From contig NC_134832.1 of assembly GCF_004210375.1 (NCBI RefSeq), forward strand, positions 154,377,592-154,441,591: a DNA stretch of 64,000 bases, read 5' to 3'. Made by a program: the position numbers and the translations under genes. This document shows, one piece after another, positions 1-12,867 of this stretch. The notes under the pieces are model-generated. The model was not told where the DNA came from. It searched no databases and worked only from the letters and a program-made list of their open reading frames with translations. Every line of letters begins with the position of its first letter. The first letter of the stretch is position 1. The DNA comes from Tachypleus tridentatus (Eukaryota > Arthropoda > Merostomata > Xiphosura > Limulidae).

Positions 1-3000
1 TCAACATACGAATTATAAACTGTAATTATGGATAACTGTGTTCAACATACGAATTATAAACTGTAATCATGGATAACTTTGTTCAACATACGAAGTATAA
101 ACTGTAATTATGGATAACTTTGTTAAAAATACGAATTATAAACTGTAATTATGGATAACTGTGTTCAACATACGAATTATAAACTGTAATCATGGATAGC
201 TTTTTTAACATATGAATTATAAACTGTAATTATGGATAACCTTATTCAACATACGAACTATAAACTGTAATCAGGAATAACTTTGTTCAACATACGAATT
301 GTAAACTGAAATTATGGGTAACTTTGTTCAACATACAAATTATAAACTGTTATTATAGATAACTGTTGAACATACGAATTATAAACTGCAATTATTAATA
401 ACATTGTTCAACATACGAACTATAAACTGTAATTATGGATAACTTTGTTCAACATACGAATTATAAACTGTAATTATGGATAACTTTGTTCAACATACGA
501 ATTATAAACTGTAATTATGGATAACTGTGTTCAACATACGAACTATAAACTGTAATTATGGATAACTTTGTTCAACATACGAATTATAAACTGTAATCAG
601 GGATAACCTTCTTCAACATACGAACTATAAACTGTAATCAGGGATAACTTTGTTCAACATACGAAGTGTAAACTGTAATCAGGGATAACTTTGTTCAACA
701 TACGAACTATAAACTGTAATTATGGATAACCTTGTTCAACATACGAACTATAAACTTAATCAGGGATAACTTTGTTCAACATACGAACTATAAACTGTAA
801 TCAGGGATAACTTTGTTCAACATACGAATTATAACCTGTAACTAGGGGTAAATATGTTCATCTTACGAATTACAAACTGTAATTATGAATAACTTTGTAC
901 AACATACGAACTATAAACTGTAATTATGTAAAACTTTGTTCAACATACGAATTATAAACTGTAATAATGGATAACCTTCTTCAACATACGAACTATAAAC
1001 TGTAATCAGGGATAACTTTGTTCAACATACGAATTATAAACTGTAATCAGGGATAACTTTGTTCAACATATGAACTATAAACTGTAATCAGGGAAAACTT
1101 TGTTCAACATACGAATTGTAAACTGTAATCAGGGTAAACTTTGTTCAACATACGAACTATAAACTGTAATTATGGAAAACTTTGTTCAACATACGAATTT
1201 TAAATTGTCATTATGGATAACATTGTTCAACATACGAACTATAAACTGTAATTATGGATAACCTTGTTCAACATACAAATTATAAACTTTTATTATAGAT
1301 AACTGTTGAACATACGAATTATAAACTGCAATTATGGATAAGTTTGTTCAAAAAACGAACTATAAACTGTAATTATGGATAACATTGTTCAACATACGAA
1401 TTTTAAATTGTCATTATGGATAACATTGTTCAACATACGAATTTTAAATTGTCATTATGGATAACATTGTTCAACATACGAACTATAAACTGTAATTATG
1501 GATAACTTTGTTCAACATACGAACAATAAACTGTAATTATGGATAACTTTGTTCAACATACGAATTATAAACTGTAATTATGGATAACTTTGTTAAACAT
1601 ACGAACTATAAACTGTAATTATGGAAAACTTTGTTCAACATACGAATTATAAACTGTAATTATGGATAACTGTGTTCAACATACGAATTATAAACTGTAA
1701 TCATGGATAACTTTTTTAACATACGAATTATAAACTGTAATTATGGATAACCTTGTTCAACATACGAACTATAAACTGTAATCAGGGATAACTTTGTTCA
1801 ACATACGAATTATAAACTCTAATCAGGGATAACTTTGTTCAACATACGAAGTATAAACTGTAATTATGGATAACTTTGTTAAAAATACGAATTATAAACT
1901 GTAATTATGGATAACCTTGTTCAACATACGAATTATAAACTGTAATTATGGATAACTGTGTTCAACATACGAATTATAAACTGTAATTATGGATAACATT
2001 GTTCAACATACGAACTATAAACTGTAACCAGGAATAACTTTGTTCAACATACGAATTGTAAACTGTAATCAGGGTAAACTTTGTTCAACATACGAACTAT
2101 AAACTGTAATTATGGATAACTTTGTTAAACATACGAATTATAAACTGTAATAAAGGATAACTTTGTTAAACATACGAATTATAAACTGTAATTATGGATA
2201 ACATTGTTCAACATACGAACTATAAACTGTAATCAGGGATAACTTTGTTCAACATACGAATTATAAACTGTAATCAGGGATAACTTTGTTCAACATACGA
2301 ATAATATACTGTGATTATAGATAACTTTGTTCAACATACGAATTATAAACTGTAAACAGGGATAACTTTGTTCAACATACGAATTATATACTGTGATTAT
2401 AGATAATTTTGTTCAACATACGAATTATAAACTGTAATTATGGATAACTTTGTTCAACATACGAATTAGAAACTGTAATTATGGATAACTTTGTTCAACA
2501 TACGAATTATAAACTGTAATCAGGGATAACTTTGTTCAACATACGAACTATAAACTGTAATCAGGGATAACTTTGTTCAACATACGAATTATAACCTGTA
2601 ACTAGGGGTAAGTATGTTCATCTTACGAATTACAAACTGTAATTATGGATAACTTTGTACAACATAAAACTATAAACTGTAATTATGTAAAACTTTGTTC
2701 AACATACGAATTATAAACTGCAATTATGGATAACTTTGTTCAACATACGAATTATAAACTGTAATCAGGGATAACTTTGTTCAACATACGAACTATAAAC
2801 TGTAATTATGGATAACTTTGTTCAACTTACGAATTATAAACTGTAATAATGGATAACCTTCTTCAACATACGAACTATAAACTGTAATCAGGGATAACTT
2901 TGTTCAACATACGAATTATATACTGTAATCAGGGATAACTTTGTTCAACATATGAACTATAAACTGTAATCAGGGAAAACTTTGTTCAACATACGAATTG

Positions 3001-6000
3001 TAAACTGTAATCAGGGTAAACTTTGTTCAACATACGAACTATAAACTGTAATTATGGATAACTTTGTTCAACATACGAACTATAAACTGTAATTATGGAT
3101 AACCTTGTTCAACATACGAACTATAAACTGTAATCAGGGATAACTTTGTTCAACATATGAACTATAAACTGTAATCAGGGAAAACTTTGTTCAACATACG
3201 AATTGTAAACTGTAATCAGGGATAACTTTGTTCAATATACGAACTATAAACTGTAATTATGGATAACTTTGTTCAACAAATGAACTATAAACTGTAATTA
3301 TGGATAACTTTTTTCAACATACGAATTATAAACTGTAATTATGGATAACTGTGTTCAACATACGAACTATAAACTGTAATTATGGATAACTTTATTCAAC
3401 ATACGAACTATAAACTGTAATTATGGATAACTTTGTTCAACATACGAATTGTAAACTGTAATCAGGGATAACTTTGTTCAATATACGAACTATAAACTGT
3501 AATTATGGATAACTTTGTTCAACAAATGAACTATAAACTGTAATTATGGATAACTTTTTTCAACATACGAATTATAAACTGTAATTATGGATAACTGTGT
3601 TCAACATACGAACTATAAACTGTAATTATGGATAACTTTATTCAACATTCGAACTATAAACTGTAATTATGGATAACTTTGTTCAACATACGAACTATAA
3701 ACTGTAATTATGGATAAGCTTGTTCAACATATGAACTATAAACTGTAATCAGGGAAAACTTTGTTCAACATACGAATTGTAAACTGTAATCAGGGTAAAC
3801 TTTGTTCAACATACGAACTATAAACTGTAATTATGGAAAACTTTGTTCAACATACGAATTTTAAATTGTCATTATGGATAACATTGTTCAACATACGAAC
3901 TATAAACTGTAATTATGGATAACCTTGTTCAACATACAAATTATAAACTTTTATTATAGATAACTGTTGAACATACGAATTATAAACTGCAATTATGGAT
4001 AAGTTTGTTCAAAAAACGAACTATAAACTGTAATTATGGATAACATTGTTCAACATACGAATTTTAAATTGTCATTATGGATAACATTGTTCAACATACG
4101 AATTTTAAATTGTCATTATGGATAACATTGTTCAACATACGAACTATAAACTGTAATTATGGATAACTTTGTTCAACATACGAACAATAAACTGTAATTA
4201 TGGATAACTTTGTTCAACATACGAATTATAAACTGTAATTATGGATAACTTTGTTAAACATACGAACTATAAACTGTAATTATGGAAAACTTTGTTCAAC
4301 ATACGAATTATAAACTGTAATTATGGATAACTGTGTTCAACATACGAATTATAAACTGTAATCATGGATAACTTTTTTAACATACGAATTATAAACTGTA
4401 ATTATGGATAACCTTGTTCAACATACGAACTATAAACTGTAATCAGGGATAACTTTGTTCAACATACGAATTATAAACTCTAATCAGGGATAACTTTGTT
4501 CAACATACGAAGTATAAACTGTAATTATGGATAACTTTGTTAAAAATACGAATTATAAACTGTAATTATGGATAACCTTGTTCAACATACGAATTATAAA
4601 CTGTAATTATGGATAACTGTGTTCAACATACGAATTATAAACTGTAATTATGGATAACATTGTTCAACATACGAACTATAAACTGTAACCAGGAATAACT
4701 TTGTTCAACATACGAATTGTAAACTGTAATCAGGGTAAACTTTGTTCAACATACGAACTATAAACTGTAATTATGGATAACTTTGTTAAACATACGAATT
4801 ATAAACTGTAATAAAGGATAACTTTGTTAAACATACGAATTATAAACTGTAATTATGGATAACATTGTTCAACATACGAACTATAAACTGTAATCAGGGA
4901 TAACTTTGTTCAACATACGAATTATAAACTGTAATCAGGGATAACTTTGTTCAACATACGAATAATATACTGTGATTATAGATAACTTTGTTCAACATAC
5001 GAATTATAAACTGTAATCAGGGATAACTTTGTTCAACATACGAATTATATACTGTGATTATAGATAATTTTGTTCAACATACGAATTATAAACTGTAATT
5101 ATGGATAACTTTGTTCAACATACGAATTAGAAACTGTAATTATGGATAACTTTGTTCAACATACGAATTATAAACTGTAATCAGGGATAACTTTGTTCAA
5201 CATACGAACTATAAACTGTAATCAGGGATAACTTTGTTCAACATACGAATTATAACCTGTAACTAGGGGTAAGTATGTTCATCTTACGAATTACAAACTG
5301 TAATTATGGATAACTTTGTACAACATAAGAACTATAAACTGTAATTATGTAAAACTTTGTTCAACATACGAATTATAAACTGCAATTATGGATAACTTTG
5401 TTCAACATACGAATTATAAACTGTAATCAGGGATAACTTTGTTCAACATACGAACTATAAACTGTAATTATGGATAACTTTGTTCAACTTACGAATTATA
5501 AACTGTAATAATGGATAACCTTCTTCAACATACGAACTATAAACTGTAATCAGGGATAACTTTGTTCAACATACGAATTATATACTGTAATCAGGGATAA
5601 CTTTGTTCAACATATGAACTATAAACTGTAATCAGGGAAAACTTTGTTCAACATACGAATTGTAAACTGTAATCAGGATAACTTTGTTCAACATACGAAC
5701 TATAAACTGTAATTATGGATAACTTTGTTCAACATACGAACTATAAACTGTAATTATGGATAACCTTGTTCAACATACGAACTATAAACTGTAATCAGGG
5801 ATAACTTTGTTCAACATATGAACTATAAACTGTAATCAGGGAAAACTTTGTTCAACATACGAATTGTAAACTGTAATCAGGGATAACTTTGTTCAATATA
5901 CGAACTATAAACTGTAATTATGGATAACTTTGTTCAACAAATGAACTATAAACTGTAATTATGGATAACTTTTTTCAACATACGAATTATAAACTGTAAT

Positions 6001-7985
6001 TATGGATAACTTTGTTCAACATACGAACTATAAACTGTAATTATGGATAACTTTATTCAACATACGAACTATAAACTGTAATTATGGATAACTTTGTTCA
6101 ACATACGAATTGTAAACTGTAATCAGGGATAACTTTGTTCAATATACGAACTATAAACTGTAATTATGGATAACTTTGTTCAACAAATGAACTATAAACT
6201 GTAATTATGGATAACTTTTTTCAACATACGAATTATAAACTGTAATTATGGATAACTGTGTTCAACATACGAACTATAAACTGTAATTATGGATAACTTT
6301 ATTCAACATACGAACTATAAACTGTAATTATGGATAACTTTGTTCAACATACGAACTATAAACTGTAATTATGGATAAGCTTGTTCAACATACGAACTAT
6401 AAACTGTAATTATGGACAACCTTGCTCAACATACGAATTATAACCTGTAACTATGGGTAAATATGTTCATCTTACGAATTACAAACTGAAATTATGGGTA
6501 ACTTTGTTCAACATACAAATTATAAACTGTTATTATAGATAACTGTTGAACATACGAATTATAAACTGCAATTATGGATAAGTTTGTTCAACAAACGAAC
6601 TATAAACTGTAATTATGGATAACATTGTTCAACATACGAATTTTAAACTGTCATTATGGATAACATTGTTCAACATACGAACTATAAACTGTAATTATGG
6701 ATAACTTTGTTCAACATACGAATTAGAAACTGTAATTATGGATAACTTTGTTCAACATACGAACTATAAACTGTAATTATAGATAACTTTGTTCAACATA
6801 CGAATTATAAACTGTAATTATGGATAACTTTGTTAAACATACGAACTATAAACTGTAATTATGGAAAACTTTGTTCAACATACGAATTATAAACTGTAAT
6901 TATGGATAACTGTGTTCAACATACGAATTATAAACTGTAATCATGGATAACTTTTTTAACATACGAATTATAAACTGTAATTATGGATAACTTTGTTCAA
7001 CATACGAACTATAAACTGTAATCAGGGATAACTTTGTTCAACATACGAATTATAAACTGTAATCAGGGATTACTTTGTTCAACATACGAAGTATAAACTG
7101 TAATTATGGATAACTTTGTTAAACATACGAATTATAAACTGTAATTATGGATTACCTTGTTCAACATACGAATTATAAACTGTAATCATGGATAACTTTT
7201 TTAACATACGAATTATAAACTGTATTTATGGATAACCTTGTTCAACATACGAACTATAAACTGTAATCAGGAATAACTTTGTTCAACATACGAATTGTAA
7301 ACTGTAATCAGGGTAAACTTTGTTCAACATACGAACTAGAAACTGTAATTATGGATAACTTTGTTCAACATACGAATTATAATCTGTAATTATGGAAAAC
7401 GTTGTTCAACATACTAATTATAAACTGTAATTATGGATAACTGTGTTCAACATACGAATTATAAACTGTAATTATGGATAACTTTGTTCAACATACGAAG
7501 TATAAACTGTAATTATGGATAACTTTGTTTAACATACGAAGTATAAACTGTAATTATGGATAACTTTGTTAAACGTACGAATTATAAACTGTAATTATGG
7601 ATAACCTTGTTCAACATACGAACTATAAACTGTAATCAGGGATAACTTTGTTCAACATACGAATAATATACTGTGATTATAGATAACTTTGTTCAACATA
7701 CGAATTATAAACTGTAATCAGGGATAACTTTGTTCAACATACGAATTATATACTGTGATTATAAATAATTTTGTTCAACATACGAATTATAAACTGTAAT
7801 TATGGATAACTTTGTTCAACATACGAATTAGAAACTGTAATTATGGATAACTTTGTTCAACATACGAATTATAAACTGTAATTATGAATAACTTTGTTCA
7901 ACATACGAATTATAAACTGTAATTATGGATAATTTTGTTCAACAAACGATCTATAAACTGTAATTATGGATAACTTTGTTCAACG
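1..7985. repeat. 41-bp satellite array, about 195 units
   Basis: The sequence is a continuous head-to-tail array of a 41-bp AT-rich unit built around TTCAACATACGAAYTATAAA and then CTGTAATTATGGATAACTTTG. The period is exact at the start: unit starts at 1 and 42. Two common subtypes differ in the middle (AATTATGG versus AATCAGGG). Rarer marker units, such as one with ACTAGGGGTA, recur at 841, 2601 and 5262. The array runs off the left edge, so its true length is unknown. Both strands have stop codons in every unit, so it is not coding. Function, if any, is unknown; it could be a centromeric, pericentromeric or interstitial satellite. Confidence 0.97.
1066..6387. repeat. 2.66-kb higher-order duplication inside the satellite
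   Basis: About 65 units (roughly 1066-3726) are repeated almost base for base at about 3727-6387. The offset is 2,661 bp: rare markers at 1271 and 3932, and at 2601 and 5262, share it. The second copy has a few single-base indels. Before 1066, parts of the array match the 2.0-2.95-kb region at a shorter offset, so more than one round of block duplication is visible. Recent unequal exchange is the usual explanation; an assembly duplication cannot be excluded from sequence alone. Confidence 0.85.
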
Positions 7986-8340
7986 GACGAACTGTAGTTT
8001 AATAATGGTTCACATTGTTGAACAGAGTAAGTATAAATTATTTATTAGACGAACTGTAGTTTAATAATGGTTCACATTGTTGAACAGAGTAATTATAAAT
8101 TATTTATTAGACGAACTGTAGTTTAATAATGGTTCACATTGTTGAACAGAGTAATTATAAATTATTTATTAGACGAAGTGTAGTTTAATAATGATTAATA
8201 TTGTTGATCAGAGAAGTTATAAACTATAATTATGGATAAACTGTTCATCAGAAGAACTGTAGTCTAATAATTGTTAACATTGTTCAACAGACGAACTATA
8301 AAATGTAAAAATAATTAACAATGTTCATAAGAGTAAGTGT
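7986..8340. repeat. 63-bp diverged repeat at the satellite edge
   Basis: Three to four units with a 63-bp period carry ACGAACTGTAGTTTAATAAT followed by GGTTCACATTGTTGAACAGA; unit starts are near 7986, 8049, 8112 and 8175. More degenerate copies continue to about 8340. The unit looks like an expanded, diverged version of the 41-bp unit, since it keeps GTTCAAC, CGAACT and a TAATTATGG-like core. This suits the older, decaying edge of a satellite array. Confidence 0.8.
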
Positions 8341-8918
8341 AAAATGTAATTCATATAAATATAATAATGCTGTCTGTTGTATGTCCATATGATTACGTTG
8401 CAGGGGCTGGATGGTATGGTAGTTCAGTAGATCCGTGCAGGGGTACATACCAAATTACATTTTTGAATTTTGTGTTTTTCAGGTTTTATGATCGATTTTT
8501 TCCCACTAACTCGCTTCCTGTACAATACTATTCAAAACGTTTAGGACAATTTTGTGATTATTTTCATTGTATGGGGCTGATTCTTCCATGCTATTCTTAA
8601 ATGTAAATTTTAACACTATGGTGATGATTCACTGATCCCTCTTGGCAACTGTATAAGCCAGCGTGGGAATACTTATTTTTTATAATCCCCATATACCTCT
8701 ACCAAGGGTATGTTATAAGGTTCTGTTTGAATAAAGATACTGATCAAATAAAGGGTTTGAAATAACTGTCATGATATCCCATGCAGTGTCTTAACTATAC
8801 AGAGAGAAGCTAGCATAAGGCACGTGTACATGCAAGAAGAAATCAATTGAATAACACTACAGAAATAAACCTTGATGAAAACAGTGTTTAACACTATATA
8901 ATAAGTTTTGTTGTTATT
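8341..8918. other. unique spacer, nothing recognised
   Basis: A 77-codon open frame at 8367-8600 has no motif I recognise and no coding context. The stretch between the satellite edge and the Tc1 remnant may include the 5' flank of that transposon, but I could not see a terminal inverted repeat. Confidence 0.5.
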
Positions 8919-9428
8919 CCACGGCGCAATACAAACCGCAGAGAACTGTCAGTAGAGCAGAAAGTTTGCATAAAAGCTTTACATGATGCTGGTTTGACTC
9001 TACAACAAATCACTGCAGAGTTGTAATACACCCAAACACTATCAAGTACACTCTAAAGATCACAACACCTGAACTCAGTAATACTGATGTTAAGTATTTC
9101 GTTTATGTAGCCTTCGTGACAGAAGGAAGACTGCCACTGATCTCAAGCATGTGATAAACAACCATGTACCAAATGATATAAAAGTGTCCAGATCTACAGA
9201 ATCAAGATAACTTAACAAGAATGGGATATTTGGTCATGTAGCAGTTAAAAAATATTTACTTTGATCTACAAATACTGTCATGGGACTGGAATTTTCTACA
9301 AAGTGTAAAAACTGGACTATAGACATTTGAACAAAGTGTTAGGGACGGATGAGATCAAGTTTGAAATATACGATTCAAAATGTAGATTGTGCGTTCGGCG
9401 GAAGAAAGGTGAAAGGTATTTACCTTAA
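8919..9428 (+). pseudogene. Tc1/mariner transposase remnant, 5' part
   Basis: A decayed DDE transposase of the Tc1/mariner superfamily, an enzyme that cuts and pastes its own transposon. At about 8919-9020 one frame reads RRELSVEQKVCIKALHDAG, then LTLQQI, the family's N-terminal helix-turn-helix that binds the inverted repeats. At 9342-9425 another frame reads TDEIKFEIYDSK and then RRKKGERYLP; the D in TDE sits where the second catalytic aspartate is expected. Between them the frame is broken by several stops and shifts, and a TAA follows YLP. The copy is therefore inactive. The 49-bp minisatellite starts at its end, and matching 3' sequence resumes on the far side of that array. Confidence 0.8.
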
Positions 9429-10893
9429 TGTATAGCACCTGTAACGATTTGTAGGTGTTTTCCTGTTGATACCTTAATGTATAGCACCTGTAACGGTTTC
9501 TAGGTGTTTTCCTGTTGATACCTTAATATATAGCAACTGTGACGGTTAGTAGGTGTTTTCCTGTTGATACCTTAATGTATAACACCTGTGACGGTTTCTA
9601 GATGTTTTCCTGTTGATACCTTAATGTATAGCAACTGTGACGGTTTGTAGGTGTTTTCCTGTTGATACCTTAATGTATAGCACCTGTGACGGTTTCTAGG
9701 TGTTTTCCTGTTGATACCTTAATGTATAGCACCTCTCACGGTTTGTAGGTGTTTTCCTGTTGATACCTTAATGTATAGCACCTGTGATGATTTCTAGGTG
9801 TTTTCCTGTTTATACCTTAATGTATAGCACCTGTGACGGTTTCTAGGTGTTTTCCTGTTGATACCTTAATGTATAGCACCTGTGACGGTTTCTAGGTGTT
9901 TTCCTGTTGATACTTTAATGTATAGCACCTGTAACGGTTTGTAGGTGTTTTCCTGTTCATACCTTAATGTATAGCAACTGTGACGGTTTCTAGGTGTTTT
10001 CCTGTTGATACCTTAATGTATAGCAACTGTGACGGTTTGTAGGTGTTTTCCTGTTGATACCTTAATGTATAGCAACTGTGACGGTTTGTAGGTGTTTTCC
10101 TGTTGATACCTTAATGTATAGCACCTGTGACGGTTTCTAGGTGTTTTCCTGTTGATTCCTTAATGTTTTGCACCTGTGACGGTTTGTAGGTGTTTTCCTG
10201 TTCATATCTTAATGTATAGCACCTGTGACGGTTTCTAGGTGTTTTCCTGTTGATACCTTAATGTATAGCACCTGTGACGGTTTCTAGGTGTTTTCCTGTT
10301 GATACCTTAATGTATAGCACCTCTCACGGTTTGTAGGTGTTTTCCTGTTGATACCTTAATGTATAGCACCTGTGATGATTTCTAGGTGTTTTCCTGTTTA
10401 TACCTTAATGTATAGCACCTGTGACGGTTTCTAGGTGTTTTCCTGTTGATACCTTAATGTATAGCACCTGTGACGGTTTCTAGGTGTTTTCCTGTTGATA
10501 CTTTAATGTATAGCACCTGTAACGGTTTGTAGGTGTTTTCCTGTTCATACCTTAATGTATAGCAACTGTGACGGTTTGTAGGTGTTTTCCTGTTGATACC
10601 TTAATGTATAGCAACTGTGACGGTTTGTAGGTGTTTTCCTGTTGATACCTTAATGTACAGCTACTGTGACGGTTTGTAGGTGTTTTCCTGTTGATACCTT
10701 AATGTATAGCACCTGTGACGGTTTCTAGGTGTTTTCCTGTTGATTCCTTAATGTTTTGCACCTGTGACGGTTTGTAGGTGTTTTCCTGTTCATATCTTAA
10801 TGTATAGCACCTGTGACGGTTTCTAGGTGTTTTCCTGTTGATACCTTAATGTATAGCACCTGTGACTATTTGTAGGTATTTTCCTGTTGAGAC
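9424..10893. repeat. 49-bp minisatellite derived from Tc1 coding DNA, about 30 units
   Basis: Units of 49 bp start CCTTAATGTATAGCACCTGT, continue with GACGGTTTCTAGGTG and end TTTTCCTGTTGATA. Read in the transposase frame, the first part gives P-stop-CIAPVT, which continues the flanking YLP. The later part gives GCFPV, matching the WGCF block that follows in Tc1 proteins. The stretch normally found between those blocks is missing in the unit. Variants with CTCTCACGG, GTGATGATT or TTGATTCCTTAATGTTTTGC recur in the same order (about 9710-10240 and 10310-10800), showing higher-order duplication. Confidence 0.9.
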
Positions 10894-11100
10894 AACATGA
10901 GATACTTGCAAATTAGTTGGAATAATGAATCAGTTCAAGTACCATAACATAACGTCACGGTATAACCAGTGGTGTACATATTATTGGTAAAGAATCCTAC
11001 TACCACACACAGAGCACCACTCTCAACTCAGTTGAGCAGAGCTGGGATTTCATACATCAAAATCTTGGCAAATTAAAAGTTACTTCTCGATAACTTATGT
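10894..11100 (+). pseudogene. Tc1/mariner transposase remnant, 3' part
   Basis: Directly after the last minisatellite unit one frame reads GDTCKLVGIMNQFKYHNI. This resembles the GD-x-x-K-x-x-GIMN-x-x-x-Y-x-x-I region after the WGCF block in Tc1 transposases. Further on, a frame reads LNSVEQSWDFIHQNL, close to the LNPIE-x-x-W motif near the third catalytic residue. Frames shift between these pieces. The interval between them is too short for an intact domain, so internal deletions are also likely. With the 5' part it forms one element interrupted by the 49-bp array. Confidence 0.7.
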
Positions 11101-11789
11101 ATGTGTATTAGAGATGCAGTAAACTCCCAACACTTTGATTAAATATGTTACAACAATACTTGAAAGACTGTCTACAGTTATTATTAAAGTAAAAGAGAGA
11201 GACACAAAATATTAATAGTTTGCTTAAGTCAAGCACTTCCACAAAGTTTCTGTTCTATTAAATATGAAGATTAATAAACTGTTGATGTTTCATATGTGAT
11301 TTATCATCCATTGTTATTTGAAAGTAGCCTAAAATCTAATGTTTGACTTTACTCTAACACTTATGTGCAGTTTTCTAGATCGACTATTATTAATCTTTTA
11401 TCATATTTTTTGTATTGTTAGCTTAATATATGGATTTGTAACTAGCATAAATATATGAAGCTGTTCCAACCACGTGACATATTAATAGGATTAGAGGAAG
11501 GAACTCTAATCTTTATGAGTAAACATGTACGACAAGAATACTTAATTAACTAGACAGCTTCACATTTCTGATTCGTTCCCTGTACATGCTCTGGTAGGCA
11601 ATTCTTATTAATCAAACCGATATAAATGTCAGTATATGAAGGGGTGTATCTTAAATGTGAGATACATAACATAAATATCACTAAGCAGGGGTTTACTAAA
11701 TGAGAGGTGGATAGGGGACATAATATTATGGAATCTGTTAATGGCGATACACGTCAATAAAACTGGTAATTATGATATACATTAATTAA
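11101..11789. other. unique AT-rich spacer
   Basis: No gene, RNA or repeat structure is recognised. It may include the 3' end of the Tc1 element. Confidence 0.5.
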
Positions 11790-12065
11790 TCTACTAATTA
11801 TAATATACTATACATCTATATTATGATATGCATTATGATATACTCTACATTTATATTATGATATGCATTATGATATACTCTACATTTATATTATGATATG
11901 CATTATGATATATTATACATCTATATTATATGTATTATTATATACTCTACATCTATATTATGATATGCATTATGATATACTCTACATCTATATCATGATA
12001 TGCATTATGATATACTCTACATCTATATCATGATATGCATTATGATATACTCTACATCTATATTA
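11790..12065. repeat. 35-bp minisatellite
   Basis: About eight units of TTATGATATGCATTATGATA then TACTCTACATCTATA; the period is 35 (unit starts 11821 and 11856). One unit is shortened near 11925. It abuts the 47-bp family that follows and shares TATATTATGAT with it, so the two may be related. Confidence 0.9.
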
Positions 12066-12078
12066 TCTTCCTTCCATT

Positions 12079-12867
12079 ATATTTAAATGCTTGATATTAG
12101 CCATCCCTATATTATGATGTACATTATGTTTAAATACTTGATTTTTGCCATCCCTATATTATGATATACATTATGTTTAAATACTTGACATTAGCCATCC
12201 CTATATTATGATGTACATTATGTTTAAATACTTGACATTAGCCATCCCTATATTATGATGTACATTATGTTTAAATACTTGATATTAGCCATCCCTATAT
12301 TATGATGTACATTATGTTTAAATACTTGATTTTTGTCATCCCTATATTATGATGTACATTATGTTTAAATACTTGATTTTTGCCATCCCTATATTATGAT
12401 ATACATTATGTTTAAATACTTGACATTAGCCATCCCTATATTATGATGTACATTATGTTTAAATACTTGACATTAGCCATCCCTATATTATGATGTACAT
12501 TATGTTTAAATACTTGATATTAGCCATCCCTATATTATGATGTACATTATGTTTAAATACTTGATTTTTGCCATCCCTATATTATGATATACATTATGTT
12601 TAAATACTTGATTTTTGTCATCCCTATATTATGATATACATTATGTTTAAATACTTGATATTAGCCATCCCTATATTATGATATACATTATGTTTAAATA
12701 CTTGATATTAGCCATCCCTATATTATGATATACATTATGTTTAAATACTTGATATTAGCCATCCCTATATTATGATATACATTATGTTTAAATACTTGAT
12801 ATTAGCCATCCCTATATTATGATATACATTATGTTTAAATACTTGATATTAGCCATCCCTATATTGA
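12079..12867. repeat. 47-bp minisatellite, about 17 units
   Basis: The unit is TTAAATACTTGATATTAGCC followed by ATCCCTATATTATGATATAC and ATTATGT; the period is 47 (CATCCCTAT at 12102 and 12149). Two positions vary as linked blocks (TGATATTAG versus TGATTTTTG, and GATGTAC versus GATATAC). The order of variants repeats, suggesting block duplication. Confidence 0.95.

Noticed and set aside
1..8340. Centromere or telomere
   Set aside because: No telomere-type short repeat is present and no CENP-B box-like motif is visible. A satellite alone does not show centromere function.
9424..10893. CRISPR-like array
   Set aside because: The repeats are contiguous with no unique spacers, and this is animal nuclear DNA.
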